A program made the translations under genes and the position numbers. A stretch of DNA of 55,668 nucleotides, taken from contig JAGWVA010000023.1 in assembly GCA_028875855.1 (NCBI GenBank), forward strand, positions 1 through 55,668. Reading direction: 5' to 3'. The notes below the pieces were generated by a model, which saw only the letters and a list, made by a program, of their open reading frames with translations, searched no databases and was not told where the DNA came from. Positions 8,311 through 15,388 of this stretch are shown piece by piece (the first letter of the stretch is position 1; every line of letters begins with the position of its first letter). This DNA is from Paracoccaceae bacterium (lineage in GTDB: Bacteria > Pseudomonadota > Alphaproteobacteria > Rhodobacterales > Rhodobacteraceae).

Positions 8311-8376
8311 AGCGCGGACTTGACAGACGGGCGCGGCGGGCGGACCCTGATCCTCCACCTTGGAGGAGGGCGGAAC

Positions 8377-8811
8377 ATGCTGGTGCAGGAAATCCTGAAG
8401 GAACGGGCGGGGGCCGCGGTCGTCACGGTGCCCCCGGGCAGCACGGTGGCCGAGGCGGTCGAGGTGCTGTCGGCCCGCCGGATCGGCGCGGTGATCGTGA
8501 GCCGGGACGGCAAGCGCATCGCGGGCATCCTGTCGGAACGCGACGTGGTGCGCGAACTGGGACGGCGGGGGCCTGACTGCCTCAACGACCCGGTGGAGTC
8601 GATGATGACTTCGGCCATTCAGGGCTGCGCGCGCGAGGATTCGACCGAAGAGGTGTTGCAGCGCATGACCGACGGCCGGTTTCGCCACATGCCGGTGATG
8701 GAGGGCGACGTGATGGTCGGCCTGATCTCGATCGGCGACGTGGTGAAGGCGCGGCTCGCCCATCTGGCGATGGAAAAGGATGCGCTCGAAGGGATGATCA
8801 AGGGCTTCTGA
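8377..8811 (+). CDS. Two-CBS-domain protein
   Basis: This 144-residue protein consists almost entirely of a CBS pair. The first domain covers residues about 1-60 (VPPGSTVAEAVEVLSARRIGAVIV), ending SERDVVREL. The second runs from about 72 to 130 (REDSTEEVLQRMTDGRFRHMPVM), ending GLISIGDVVKARL. CBS pairs bind adenosine nucleotides and act as regulatory modules. No enzymatic domain is attached, and the partner is unknown. The start at 8377 follows a strong GGAGGAGGG site. It sits alone between the LysR gene and coaD. Confidence 0.88.
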   Translation: MLVQEILKERAGAAVVTVPPGSTVAEAVEVLSARRIGAVIVSRDGKRIAGILSERDVVRELGRRGPDCLNDPVESMMTSAIQGCAREDSTEEVLQRMTDGRFRHMPVMEGDVMVGLISIGDVVKARLAHLAMEKDALEGMIKGF

Positions 8812-8887
8812 CGCTCTGCGGTGCAGCAGGGGGGTTGCAAAGTGAGGCGCAATATTGTTGCGTGCGCCAAAGCTTGAGGAGGGCCCC

Positions 8888-9379
8888 ATGCGCATCGGTC
8901 TTTACCCCGGAACCTTCGATCCGGTCACGCTGGGGCATATGGACATCATCCAGCGCGCCACGGCGCTGGTGGACCGTCTGGTGATCGGGGTCGCGATCAA
9001 CCGCGACAAGGGGCCGCTGTTCTCTCTGGAAGAGCGGGTCGGGATGATCGAGGCGGAATGTGCCGCGCTGTCGGAACGCACGGGGGTCGAGATCGTCGCC
9101 CATCCGTTCGAGAACCTGCTGATCGACTGCGCCCGCGACGTGGGTGCGGGCGTCATCATCCGCGGCCTGCGGGCGGTCGCGGATTTCGAATACGAATTCC
9201 AGATGGTCGGCATGAACCGCGCGCTGGACGCCAGCATCGAGACAGTGTTCCTGATGGCCGAAGCCCGGCATCAGGCGATCGCGTCGAAGCTTGTGAAAGA
9301 GATTGCCCGGCTGGGCGGGGACGTGTCGAAATTCGTCACGCCCCGCGTCAAGGAAGCGCTGGACAAGCGCTTCGGCTAG
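8888..9379 (+). CDS. coaD: Phosphopantetheine adenylyltransferase
   Basis: This 163-residue enzyme catalyses the penultimate step of coenzyme A synthesis, transferring AMP to 4'-phosphopantetheine. The nucleotidyltransferase motif GTFDPVTLGHMDII (T/HxGH type) lies near residues 8-21. RGLRAVADFEYEFQMVGMNR and the distal motif AEARHQAIASKLVKEIA, close to the C-terminus, are diagnostic of CoaD. The ATG at 8888 is preceded by GAGGAGGGCC. The length is normal for the family. Confidence 0.96.
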   Translation: MRIGLYPGTFDPVTLGHMDIIQRATALVDRLVIGVAINRDKGPLFSLEERVGMIEAECAALSERTGVEIVAHPFENLLIDCARDVGAGVIIRGLRAVADFEYEFQMVGMNRALDASIETVFLMAEARHQAIASKLVKEIARLGGDVSKFVTPRVKEALDKRFG

Positions 9380-9426
9380 GGGCCTGCCCCCAATCTCCCG
9401 GGTCTGTCGTCCCGCAAGGACGGGGT

Positions 9427-9579
9427 TCAGGCGCCGTAGGCGGCCTTGTGGGCAAGGTGCGCGATGCGGCCCGCGTCCAGGTGCAGATCGGCCCGGATGT
9501 CGCTGGGAAGGCTCGACAATTCGGCGATGTTGCGGTTGTAGACGTGGCGGGCGCGCAGGCGGGCGATGATCGATTTCAT
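9427..9579 (-). CDS. DUF1127-like small basic protein (downstream copy)
   Basis: This is a 50-residue open frame beginning MKSIIARLRARHVYNRNIAE and ending RIAHLAHKAAYGA. Its ATG at 9579 has AAAGGACA in front of it. It aligns by eye with the neighbour at 9601-9765. Both have a basic N-terminal helix, an 'ELxxLP' turn, a 'DLxLDAGRIAHxAH' helix and the same YGA terminus. This organisation resembles the DUF1127 microproteins of alphaproteobacteria, some of which bind RNA or are stress-induced in Rhodobacter. It is too short for common length cut-offs. Function here is unproven. Confidence 0.65.
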   Translation of the reverse strand: MKSIIARLRARHVYNRNIAELSSLPSDIRADLHLDAGRIAHLAHKAAYGA

Positions 9580-9600
9580 GGCTTTGTCCTTTCGAATGGG

Positions 9601-9765
9601 TCAGGCGCCATAGACGGCGCGATGGGCGATGCGGCGGATGTCGCCGGCGTAAAGATCGAGGTCGAGCTGCGTCTCCAGCGGAAGCTGCCGGAGTTCCGAG
9701 ACGGTGCGCAGATAGGCCCGGCGTTTGCGGGCGGCGGTGCGGATCTGGGATACGAGCGTTTTCAT
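9601..9765 (-). CDS. DUF1127-like small basic protein (upstream copy)
   Basis: This 54-residue protein starts MKTLVSQIRTAARKRRAYLR and ends DIRRIAHRAVYGA. The ATG at 9765 has AAAGGATGGCAAG upstream. It lies 21 bases before the second, clearly paralogous microprotein, so the two form a small operon made by tandem duplication. The N-terminal half is strongly basic and the rest is a predicted amphipathic helix. DUF1127-like assignment rests on length, charge layout and the ELRQLPLETQLDLDL turn. Confidence 0.65.
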   Translation of the reverse strand: MKTLVSQIRTAARKRRAYLRTVSELRQLPLETQLDLDLYAGDIRRIAHRAVYGA

Positions 9766-9936
9766 CTTGCCATCCTTTCGGATCGGGGCGGCGACCTTTC
9801 GTCGTCGCGACAAGATGTGGAGAGGCGCGGGGCGCAAACAACCGATGCTGCGTCCCTGGCGCCATGCGTCCAGCGCATGGCTTGCGCAAATTCGCCATAG
9901 CTTGCGCAGTTTCAAGGCCTTGGCGGCAATCAAAAC

Positions 9937-9960
9937 GGGCGCCGGATCTCTCCGGCGCCC
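9937..9960 (-). terminator. Terminator of gap
   Basis: GGGCGCCGGA (9937-9946) and TCCGGCGCCC (9951-9960) make a perfect 10-bp stem with a 4-base loop. On the minus strand it begins 25 bases after the gap stop and is followed by GTTTTG, a short T-rich tail. This is a convincing intrinsic terminator for gap. The 219-base gap from 9766 to 9984 otherwise shows only the promoter side of the microprotein pair. Confidence 0.8.
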
Positions 9961-9984
9961 GCTGTCACGATCTGATCTGTGACC

Positions 9985-10986
9985 TCAGAGCAACTTGCCC
10001 ATCGCCACGGCCGTGTCGGCCATGCGGTTCGAGAAGCCCCATTCGTTGTCATACCAGGTCAGGATGCGGACCATGTTGCCGTCCATCACCTTGGTCTGGT
10101 CGGTGTGGAAGATCGACGAATGCGGGTCGTGGTTGAAGTCGTGGCTGACCAGCTTCTCGTCGGTGTAGCCAAGGATCCCCTTGAGCGGGCCGTTGGCGGC
10201 AGCGCGGATCGCGTCGTTCACCTCTTCGACCGAGGTCGCGCGCTTGGCTTCGAAGACGAGGTCCACCACCGAGACGTTCGGGGTCGGAACCCGGATCGCC
10301 ACGCCGTCAAGCTTGCCCTTCAGTTCCGGCAGCACGAGGCCTACGGCCTTTGCCGCCCCCGTCGAGGTCGGGATCATCGACAGCGCCGCGGCGCGGGCGC
10401 GGTAAAGATCCTTGTGCATCGTGTCCAGCGTCGGCTGGTCGCCGGTATAGCTGTGGATCGTGGTCATGAAGCCCTTCACGATCCCGATCGTGTCGTTCAG
10501 GATCTTGGCGACCGGCGACAGGCAGTTCGTGGTGCAGGACGCGTTCGACACGACGATGTCGTCCTTCGTCAGCGTGGCATGGTTCACGCCATAGACGATG
10601 GTCTTGTCCGCCCCGTCGCCCGGCGCCGAGATCAGCACGCGCTTGGCCCCCGTCGAAAGGTGCGGCTGCACCTTTTCCTTCGAGGTGAAGATGCCGGTGC
10701 ATTCCATGATGATATCGACATCGCCCCACGGCAGGTCGGCCGGGTTGCGGATCGCGGTGACCTTCATCGGGCCGCGGCCCACGTCGATCGTGTCCGCGGT
10801 GGTGGTCACGGTTGCGGGGAAGCGGCCATGCACCGAGTCGTAGCGCAGCAGATGCGCATTGGTCTCGACCGGGCCAAGGTCGTTGATCGCCACGACCTCG
10901 ATATCGGTGCGGCCGGATTCGATGATGCCGCGCAGCACGTTGCGGCCGATCCGCCCGAAGCCGTTGATGGCAACCTTCACAGTCAT
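9985..10986 (-). CDS. gap: Glyceraldehyde-3-phosphate dehydrogenase
   Basis: This 333-residue NAD-dependent glycolytic enzyme begins [20 protein letters not shown]. The catalytic cysteine is Cys151 in [12 protein letters not shown], and [10 protein letters not shown] and [12 protein letters not shown] are also present. I chose the ATG at 10986 because AAAGGAAG is optimally spaced from it. An ATG two codons upstream abuts the ribosome site. Upstream on the same strand lie a 47-residue membrane peptide gene and tkt, so gap may be part of a carbon-metabolism cluster. Confidence 0.97.
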   Translation of the reverse strand: MTVKVAINGFGRIGRNVLRGIIESGRTDIEVVAINDLGPVETNAHLLRYDSVHGRFPATVTTTADTIDVGRGPMKVTAIRNPADLPWGDVDIIMECTGIFTSKEKVQPHLSTGAKRVLISAPGDGADKTIVYGVNHATLTKDDIVVSNASCTTNCLSPVAKILNDTIGIVKGFMTTIHSYTGDQPTLDTMHKDLYRARAAALSMIPTSTGAAKAVGLVLPELKGKLDGVAIRVPTPNVSVVDLVFEAKRATSVEEVNDAIRAAANGPLKGILGYTDEKLVSHDFNHDPHSSIFHTDQTKVMDGNMVRILTWYDNEWGFSNRMADTAVAMGKLL

Positions 10987-11082
10987 GGACATCTTCCTTT
11001 CGCGGTTTTGCGCCGGCACGGGTCGATCCGGCAGGGCGCGGTGAGTCTCGTCAGAGCGGGGCTCTGGTGGGGCGCGTCCGAC

Positions 11083-11226
11083 CTATTCCCAGAACTTGAG
11101 GAAATCAATCAAGGCGGCAAGCTTGTGGCCGAGGAACAGGGCCAATTCCGAGTGATAGTGGAAATGATCGATGGCCAGGACGGCGACGATGAGGATCGCG
11201 AGGATCAAGGCGATGCGGTCGGTCAC
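11083..11226 (-). CDS. Small membrane peptide between tkt and gap
   Basis: The frame encodes 47 residues from GTG 11226, starting MTDRIALILAILIVAVLAID. One strongly hydrophobic helix (residues 5-19) is followed by HFHYHSELALFLGHKLAALI and a DFLKFWE end. The GTG is preceded by AGGGGACA at good spacing. I know no named family for it. The organisation (single N-terminal membrane segment, short amphipathic tail, good ribosome site, same strand as tkt and gap) supports a real gene. It could take part in an operon with tkt, whose stop-side neighbour it is. Confidence 0.55.
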   Translation of the reverse strand: MTDRIALILAILIVAVLAIDHFHYHSELALFLGHKLAALIDFLKFWE

Positions 11227-11344
11227 TGCTGTCCCCTGGCCGAAAGTGTCGCGCGCGACCATAGTGGAATGCACGCGCAGGGTGAAGGGGCCGCGCCAAG
11301 GCGGCAGGGGCGGCCCGTCACGCGCCGCCCCCCGATCCCCGGGC

Positions 11345-13363
11345 TCAGAGCAGGGCCTTGACCTTGGCCACCGTGGCCTCGGCGGTGATGCCGAATTCGT
11401 GGTAGAGCCGCGGGGCAGGGGCCGAGGCGCCGAAGCCCTCCATGCCGACGAAGGCGGCTTTTGCCTCGCGCCCGCGCTCGCCCAGCAGCCAGCGATCCCA
11501 GCCCTGACGCACACCCGCCTCGATGGCGATCCGCACCGGGCCCGCGGGGAGCACCTTCTTGCGGTAGGCTTCGGGCTGGGCCGCGAACAGCTCCATGCAG
11601 GGCATCGAGACGACGCGGGTGCCGATCCCCTCGGCTTCCAGCATCTCGCGCGCCTTCAGCGCGATCTCGACCTCGGAACCGGTCGCCATCAGGATCGCCT
11701 GGCGCTTGCCCGTGGCCTCGGCCAGCACATAGCCGCCCTGCGCGCTGAGGTTCTTCGCGGTATGGGCCTTGCGCACCGTCGGCAGGTTCTGCCGCGACAG
11801 CGCCAGCACCGAAGGCGTCGATGCGCTGGTCAGCGCCAGTTCCCAGGCTTCGGCGGTTTCCACCACGTCGGCGGGCCGGAACACCCAGGTGTTCGGCGTC
11901 GCCCGGCAGATCGCCAGATGCTCCACCGGCTGGTGGGTCGGGCCATCCTCGCCCAGACCGATCGAGTCATGCGTCATGACATAGACCGTGGGCGCCCCCA
12001 TCAGGGCCGACAGACGCATGGAACCGCGGGCATAGTCGGTGAAGCACAGGAAGGTGCCGCCGTAGGGGCGCAGCCCGCCATGCAGCACCATGCCGTTCAT
12101 CGCTGCCGCCATGCCGTGTTCGCGGATGCCGAAATGGATATAGCGACCCTTGCGGTTGGTCGGGCCGAAGATGCCCAGATCGCCCGTCAGCGTGTTGTTC
12201 GACCCGGTCAGATCGGCCGAGCCGCCCATGGTTTCGGGCATCGTCGGGTTGACGACCTCAAGCACCATCTCGGAGGCCTTGCGGGTGGCGACCTTCGGGC
12301 CGGCCTCGCTGGCCTGCTTCTTCAGGGCGCGGATCACGGCCGAGAGCTTCCTGGGCGCCTCGCGGCGCATCACGCGTTCGAACTCGGCGCGCCGCGCGGT
12401 GGACAGGGCCGCAAGGCGGGCCTCCCAGTCCTCGCGGGCCGCGCTGCCACGGCTGCCGATGGCTTCCCATTCCGCCTTGATCTCGGAAGGGATGACGAAG
12501 GGCGGGTAATCCCAGCCGTAGATCTCGCGCACGACGGCGATTTCTTCGGCACCGAGCGGCGAGCCATGGGCCCCGGCGCTGTCCTGCTTCTTGGGGCTGC
12601 CGAAGCCGATGTGGGTCTTGCAATCCACCAGCACCGGACCCGAGGCGGCCCGAGCCGCCGTCAGCGCGCGGTCGATGTCGTCGGGGTCATGGCCGTCGCA
12701 GGACAGCACCGTCCAGCCCGAGGCGGCAAAGCGCGCCTTCTGGTCGGTCACGTCCGACAGGCTGATCTTGCCGTCGATCGAGATGTTGTTGTTGTCCCAC
12801 AGCACGACGAGGCGCGACAGCTTCTGCATCCCGGCAAGGCCGATCGCCTCCTGGCTGATGCCCTCCATCAGGCAGCCGTCGCCCGCGATGACCCAGGTGC
12901 GGTGATCGACGATGCGCTGGCCGAAGCGGGCGCGCAGCGCCTCTTCCGCGATGGCAAAGCCGACCGAATTGGCGATGCCCTGACCCAGCGGTCCGGTCGT
13001 CGTCTCGATCCCCTTGGCATGGCCGTATTCCGGGTGACCGGCGGTCTTTGCGCCCCATTGGCGGAAGTTGCGCACCTCGTCGATGGTCATGTCGGGCGAG
13101 CCGGTCAGGTGCAGAAGCCCGTAGAGCAGCATCGAGCCATGACCCGCCGACAGGATGAAACGGTCGCGGTCCGCCCAGTCGGGGTGGCGCGCGTCGAACT
13201 TGAGGTGTTTGGAGAACAGCACCGTCGCCACGTCGGCCATGCCCATCGGCATGCCCGGGTGCCCGGAATTGGCCGCCTGCACGGCGTCGATCGCCAGCAT
13301 GCGCAGCGCGGTCGCCCTGCGCCAATGGTCGGGATGTTTCTTGCGCAGGGTTTCGATGTCCAC
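11345..13363 (-). CDS. tkt: Transketolase
   Basis: This 672-residue thiamine-diphosphate enzyme moves two-carbon units in the pentose phosphate pathway and the Calvin cycle. [19 protein letters not shown] and [15 protein letters not shown] carry the active-site histidines. [18 protein letters not shown] with [10 protein letters not shown] is the cofactor motif, and the pyrimidine-domain segment [15 protein letters not shown] contains the catalytic glutamate. The start is GTG 13363 with GGAGGAAGTGAC upstream. The length is normal for bacterial transketolases. Confidence 0.97.
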   Translation of the reverse strand: MDIETLRKKHPDHWRRATALRMLAIDAVQAANSGHPGMPMGMADVATVLFSKHLKFDARHPDWADRDRFILSAGHGSMLLYGLLHLTGSPDMTIDEVRNFRQWGAKTAGHPEYGHAKGIETTTGPLGQGIANSVGFAIAEEALRARFGQRIVDHRTWVIAGDGCLMEGISQEAIGLAGMQKLSRLVVLWDNNNISIDGKISLSDVTDQKARFAASGWTVLSCDGHDPDDIDRALTAARAASGPVLVDCKTHIGFGSPKKQDSAGAHGSPLGAEEIAVVREIYGWDYPPFVIPSEIKAEWEAIGSRGSAAREDWEARLAALSTARRAEFERVMRREAPRKLSAVIRALKKQASEAGPKVATRKASEMVLEVVNPTMPETMGGSADLTGSNNTLTGDLGIFGPTNRKGRYIHFGIREHGMAAAMNGMVLHGGLRPYGGTFLCFTDYARGSMRLSALMGAPTVYVMTHDSIGLGEDGPTHQPVEHLAICRATPNTWVFRPADVVETAEAWELALTSASTPSVLALSRQNLPTVRKAHTAKNLSAQGGYVLAEATGKRQAILMATGSEVEIALKAREMLEAEGIGTRVVSMPCMELFAAQPEAYRKKVLPAGPVRIAIEAGVRQGWDRWLLGERGREAKAAFVGMEGFGASAPAPRLYHEFGITAEATVAKVKALL

Positions 13364-13591
13364 GTCACTTCCTCCGGTTCCGGGGCCGCTGGCCCGATCG
13401 GGGCCGTGATACCAGTCTTTTCGGTCAGATCAAGCGCGCGGGCGGCCTCTGGAGGGCCGATCGGGCCCGGATCGGCCCCCGGATCGCCCCCCGGACCGGG
13501 CATTGTGGGAAGAATTCGGCCGCCGCTTCGGTTTAAGATCGGGAAAAGTCCGGCACGGGCCGATTCGTCCGGGCAACGAAGGGAGCAGGCG

Positions 13592-14092
13592 ATGGAAGAG
13601 TTGCAGGAGTTCGAACGCAGGATCGCGCTGGCGCTGGATCGGATCGCGGCGGGGATCGAGGCGTTGGACGGGCTGGACGCGCCGCAGCCCGTGCTGGCGG
13701 GCGGTGCCGCGGACGGGGACACGGGCGCCGCCGCATCCGATGTGGCGCGGCTGACCGATGAGTTGACGGCCGAGCGCGAAGCCTATGCCCAACTGGGCGC
13801 GTTGCAGAAGTCGCTGCGCGAAAAGCTTGCCGCCGCGCAGTCCGAAGTCGATGAGCTGACGCGTCAGGTCGATCAGCAGGCGCTGGAGATCCAGCGGCTC
13901 AAGGCGCAGAACGTCGCGCTGCGCGAGACGGGCCGCGCAGCCCGCGAGGGGCAGGCGACGGGCGAGGGGGGCGATGCGTCGCTTCGCGCCGAGCTTGACG
14001 CGCTTCGCCGCGAGCGCGCCGCCGAGGTGGCCGAGCTCGACAGCATCATCGCGCAGATCAAACCCTTGATCGGAGAGGACAATCATGCCTGA
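13592..14092 (+). CDS. Coiled-coil protein upstream of zapA (ZauP-like)
   Basis: This 166-residue protein has a short N-terminal helix (MEELQEFERRIALALDRI) and a Gly/Ala-rich spacer. Heptad-rich segments run from about residue 55 to the end (LREKLAAAQSEVDELTRQVD and later AELDALRRERAAEVAELDS). It overlaps zapA by 8 bases, so the two are translated together. In Caulobacter a coiled-coil partner encoded just upstream of zapA, called ZauP, works with ZapA to focus the Z-ring. Position and architecture fit that role, but coiled coils align poorly, so the name is an inference. A GGGAG site precedes the ATG. Confidence 0.7.
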   Translation: MEELQEFERRIALALDRIAAGIEALDGLDAPQPVLAGGAADGDTGAAASDVARLTDELTAEREAYAQLGALQKSLREKLAAAQSEVDELTRQVDQQALEIQRLKAQNVALRETGRAAREGQATGEGGDASLRAELDALRRERAAEVAELDSIIAQIKPLIGEDNHA

Positions 14093-14507
14093 GGTGACGA
14101 TCGACATCGGGGGCCGCCGCTTCGACGTGGCCTGTCAGGAAGGCGAGGAACAATACCTGCGCTCGGCAGCCAAGGTGCTGGACACCGAGGCGCAAAGCCT
14201 TGTGCGGCAAATCGGACGGATGCCCGAGGGGCGGCTTTTGCTGATGGCGGGGCTGATGGTGGCGGACCGCGTGGCCGGGCTCGACGACCAGTTGCGGGCC
14301 GAGACGCGCAAGGTGAAGGCGCTGACGGCAGAGCTTGAGGCGCTGAACGCGCGTCCCGCGCCCAAGCCCGAACGCATCGAGGTGCCGGTGCTGCCCCGCG
14401 CGGTCACCGACTCGCTTGCCGGCGTGGCCGCCCGCACCGAGGCGCTGGCCGCGGCACTGGCCGAACGCCTGCCGCAACGCGCCGAAGAGCCGCCGCCCGA
14501 AGCCTGA
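14085..14507 (+). CDS. zapA: Cell division protein ZapA
   Basis: This 140-residue protein begins MPEVTIDIGGRRFDVACQEG and continues EEQYLRSAAKVLDTEAQSL and LLLMAGLMVADRVAGLDDQL. These match the ZapA globular head and the start of its dimerisation helix. A Pro-rich C-terminal extension of about 45 residues exceeds the E. coli length. ZapA binds FtsZ and bundles protofilaments at the division site. It is coupled to the coiled-coil gene upstream. In many proteobacteria the 6S RNA gene follows zapA, but here a terminator and grxD follow directly. Confidence 0.9.
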   Translation: MPEVTIDIGGRRFDVACQEGEEQYLRSAAKVLDTEAQSLVRQIGRMPEGRLLLMAGLMVADRVAGLDDQLRAETRKVKALTAELEALNARPAPKPERIEVPVLPRAVTDSLAGVAARTEALAAALAERLPQRAEEPPPEA

Positions 14508-14525
14508 ACGCGCGCCTTGAATGCG

Positions 14526-14552
14526 ACAAGGCCCGCCGGGGGCGGGCCTTGT
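14526..14552. terminator. Bidirectional hairpin between zapA and grxD
   Basis: ACAAGGCCCGC (14526-14536) pairs perfectly with GCGGGCCTTGT (14542-14552) around a 5-base loop. The element lies between the convergent zapA and grxD genes. The ACAAGG/CCTTGT ends give short T-containing tails on both strands, so it can serve both genes. Confidence 0.75.
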
Positions 14553-14602
14553 CGGATCGGACAGCTTTGGCGGTCCGGGGCTTGTCCCGCGCCGCGCCGA
14601 TG

Positions 14603-14962
14603 TCAGGCGTTCGCTTCCCGGATCTTGTCGGCGGCTTCCTTGTTGAAGCCGATGCCGTTGTCCTCGAAAAGCTTGTCGAGCTCGCCCGACAGCGTCATCT
14701 CGGTCACGATGTCGCAGCCGCCCACGAATTCGCCCTTCACGTAAAGCTGGGGGATCGTCGGCCAGTCGGAGAAGTCCTTGATGCCCTGCCGGATCTCGGC
14801 GTCGGCGAGGACGTTCACGTCGGTGAACTCCACCCCCATGTAGTTGAGCACCCCGGCAACGCGGCTGGAGAACCCGCATTGCGGCATCATCTTCGTGCCC
14901 TTCATGAAGAGCACCACGTCGTTCTGGGTGATCGTATCGCGGATCGTGTCTTGCGCGCTCAT
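14603..14962 (-). CDS. grxD: Monothiol glutaredoxin, Grx4 family
   Basis: This 119-residue protein has the monothiol motif CGFS in [20 protein letters not shown] (Cys near residue 29) and the glutathione-binding segments [20 protein letters not shown]. Grx4 proteins carry a [2Fe-2S] cluster with glutathione and act in Fe-S cluster trafficking, usually with a BolA partner. A bolA gene lies 29 bases upstream on the same strand, which supports a joint transcript and a Grx-BolA complex. Confidence 0.95.
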   Translation of the reverse strand: MSAQDTIRDTITQNDVVLFMKGTKMMPQCGFSSRVAGVLNYMGVEFTDVNVLADAEIRQGIKDFSDWPTIPQLYVKGEFVGGCDIVTEMTLSGELDKLFEDNGIGFNKEAADKIREANA

Positions 14963-14991
14963 CGCAGAGCCTTTCTGTCAGGAGGGCCGGA

Positions 14992-15234
14992 TCAGTCCGG
15001 CGCCTTGGTGGTCAGGGCAAGGGCGTGCAACTCGCCGTTCGCGCCGTCCATCTTGCCCTTCAGGCTGGCATAGACGGCGCGTTGCTGTTGCACCCGGTTG
15101 AGGCCGCGGAAGCTTTCGTCGATCACTTCTGCCGCCCAATGATTGCCGTCCCCGGCAAGGTCGGTGATCGTGATCTTTGCCTTGGGGAAGGCCTCGCGGA
15201 TCAGGGTTTCGATGTCTCGGGCTTCCATCGCCAT
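14992..15234 (-). CDS. bolA: BolA family protein
   Basis: This 80-residue protein starts MAMEARDIETLIREAFPKAK. It has the BolA core (ITDLAGDGNHWAAEVIDESF) and the helix-turn motif FRGLNRVQQQRAVYASLKGK. BolA proteins of this length partner with monothiol glutaredoxins in iron regulation and cluster transfer. The gene directly precedes grxD. Two in-frame ATGs (15234 and 15228) are possible, and neither has a strong ribosome site. I use the first because close homologues, as I recall them, begin MAME. Confidence 0.9.
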   Translation of the reverse strand: MAMEARDIETLIREAFPKAKITITDLAGDGNHWAAEVIDESFRGLNRVQQQRAVYASLKGKMDGANGELHALALTTKAPD

Positions 15235-15326
15235 GGGGGAGCTGCGTCCTAATGCTGAAATCGCCATGAATCTATTGCGCGATCCGGGCGGCTGCAAGGG
15301 TGGGGGCGAAAAACCCCGCGGCAGAA

Positions 15327-15349
15327 GCGAGGGGCTGTCTGCCCCTCGC
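15327..15349 (-). terminator. Terminator downstream of purL
   Basis: GCGAGGGGC (15327-15335) and GCCCCTCGC (15341-15349) form a perfect 9-bp stem with a 5-base loop, 39 bases beyond the purL stop on the minus strand. A GTTTTTC stretch follows further downstream. It probably ends the purL transcript before bolA. Confidence 0.65.
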
Positions 15350-15352
15350 GCT

Positions 15353-15380
15353 CCCCGAGGATATTTGGGCCAAAGTGAAG
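15353..15380. repeat. Possible Rhodobacteraceae intergenic motif
   Basis: The stretch contains CCCCGAGGATATTTGG followed by GCCAAAGTGAAG directly next to the purL terminator hairpin. From memory, closely similar words (CGAGGATATTT, then a GCCAxAxTGAAG part) recur between genes in many Rhodobacteraceae genomes, usually beside a stop codon. Only one copy is present in this window, so repetition cannot be shown here. Confidence 0.35.
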
Positions 15381-15388
15381 GGAGGGCG

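Noticed and set aside
14508-14602. 6S RNA gene after zapA
   Set aside because: The 95-base gap holds only a terminator; there is no room for a roughly 160-base 6S RNA fold on the plus strand.
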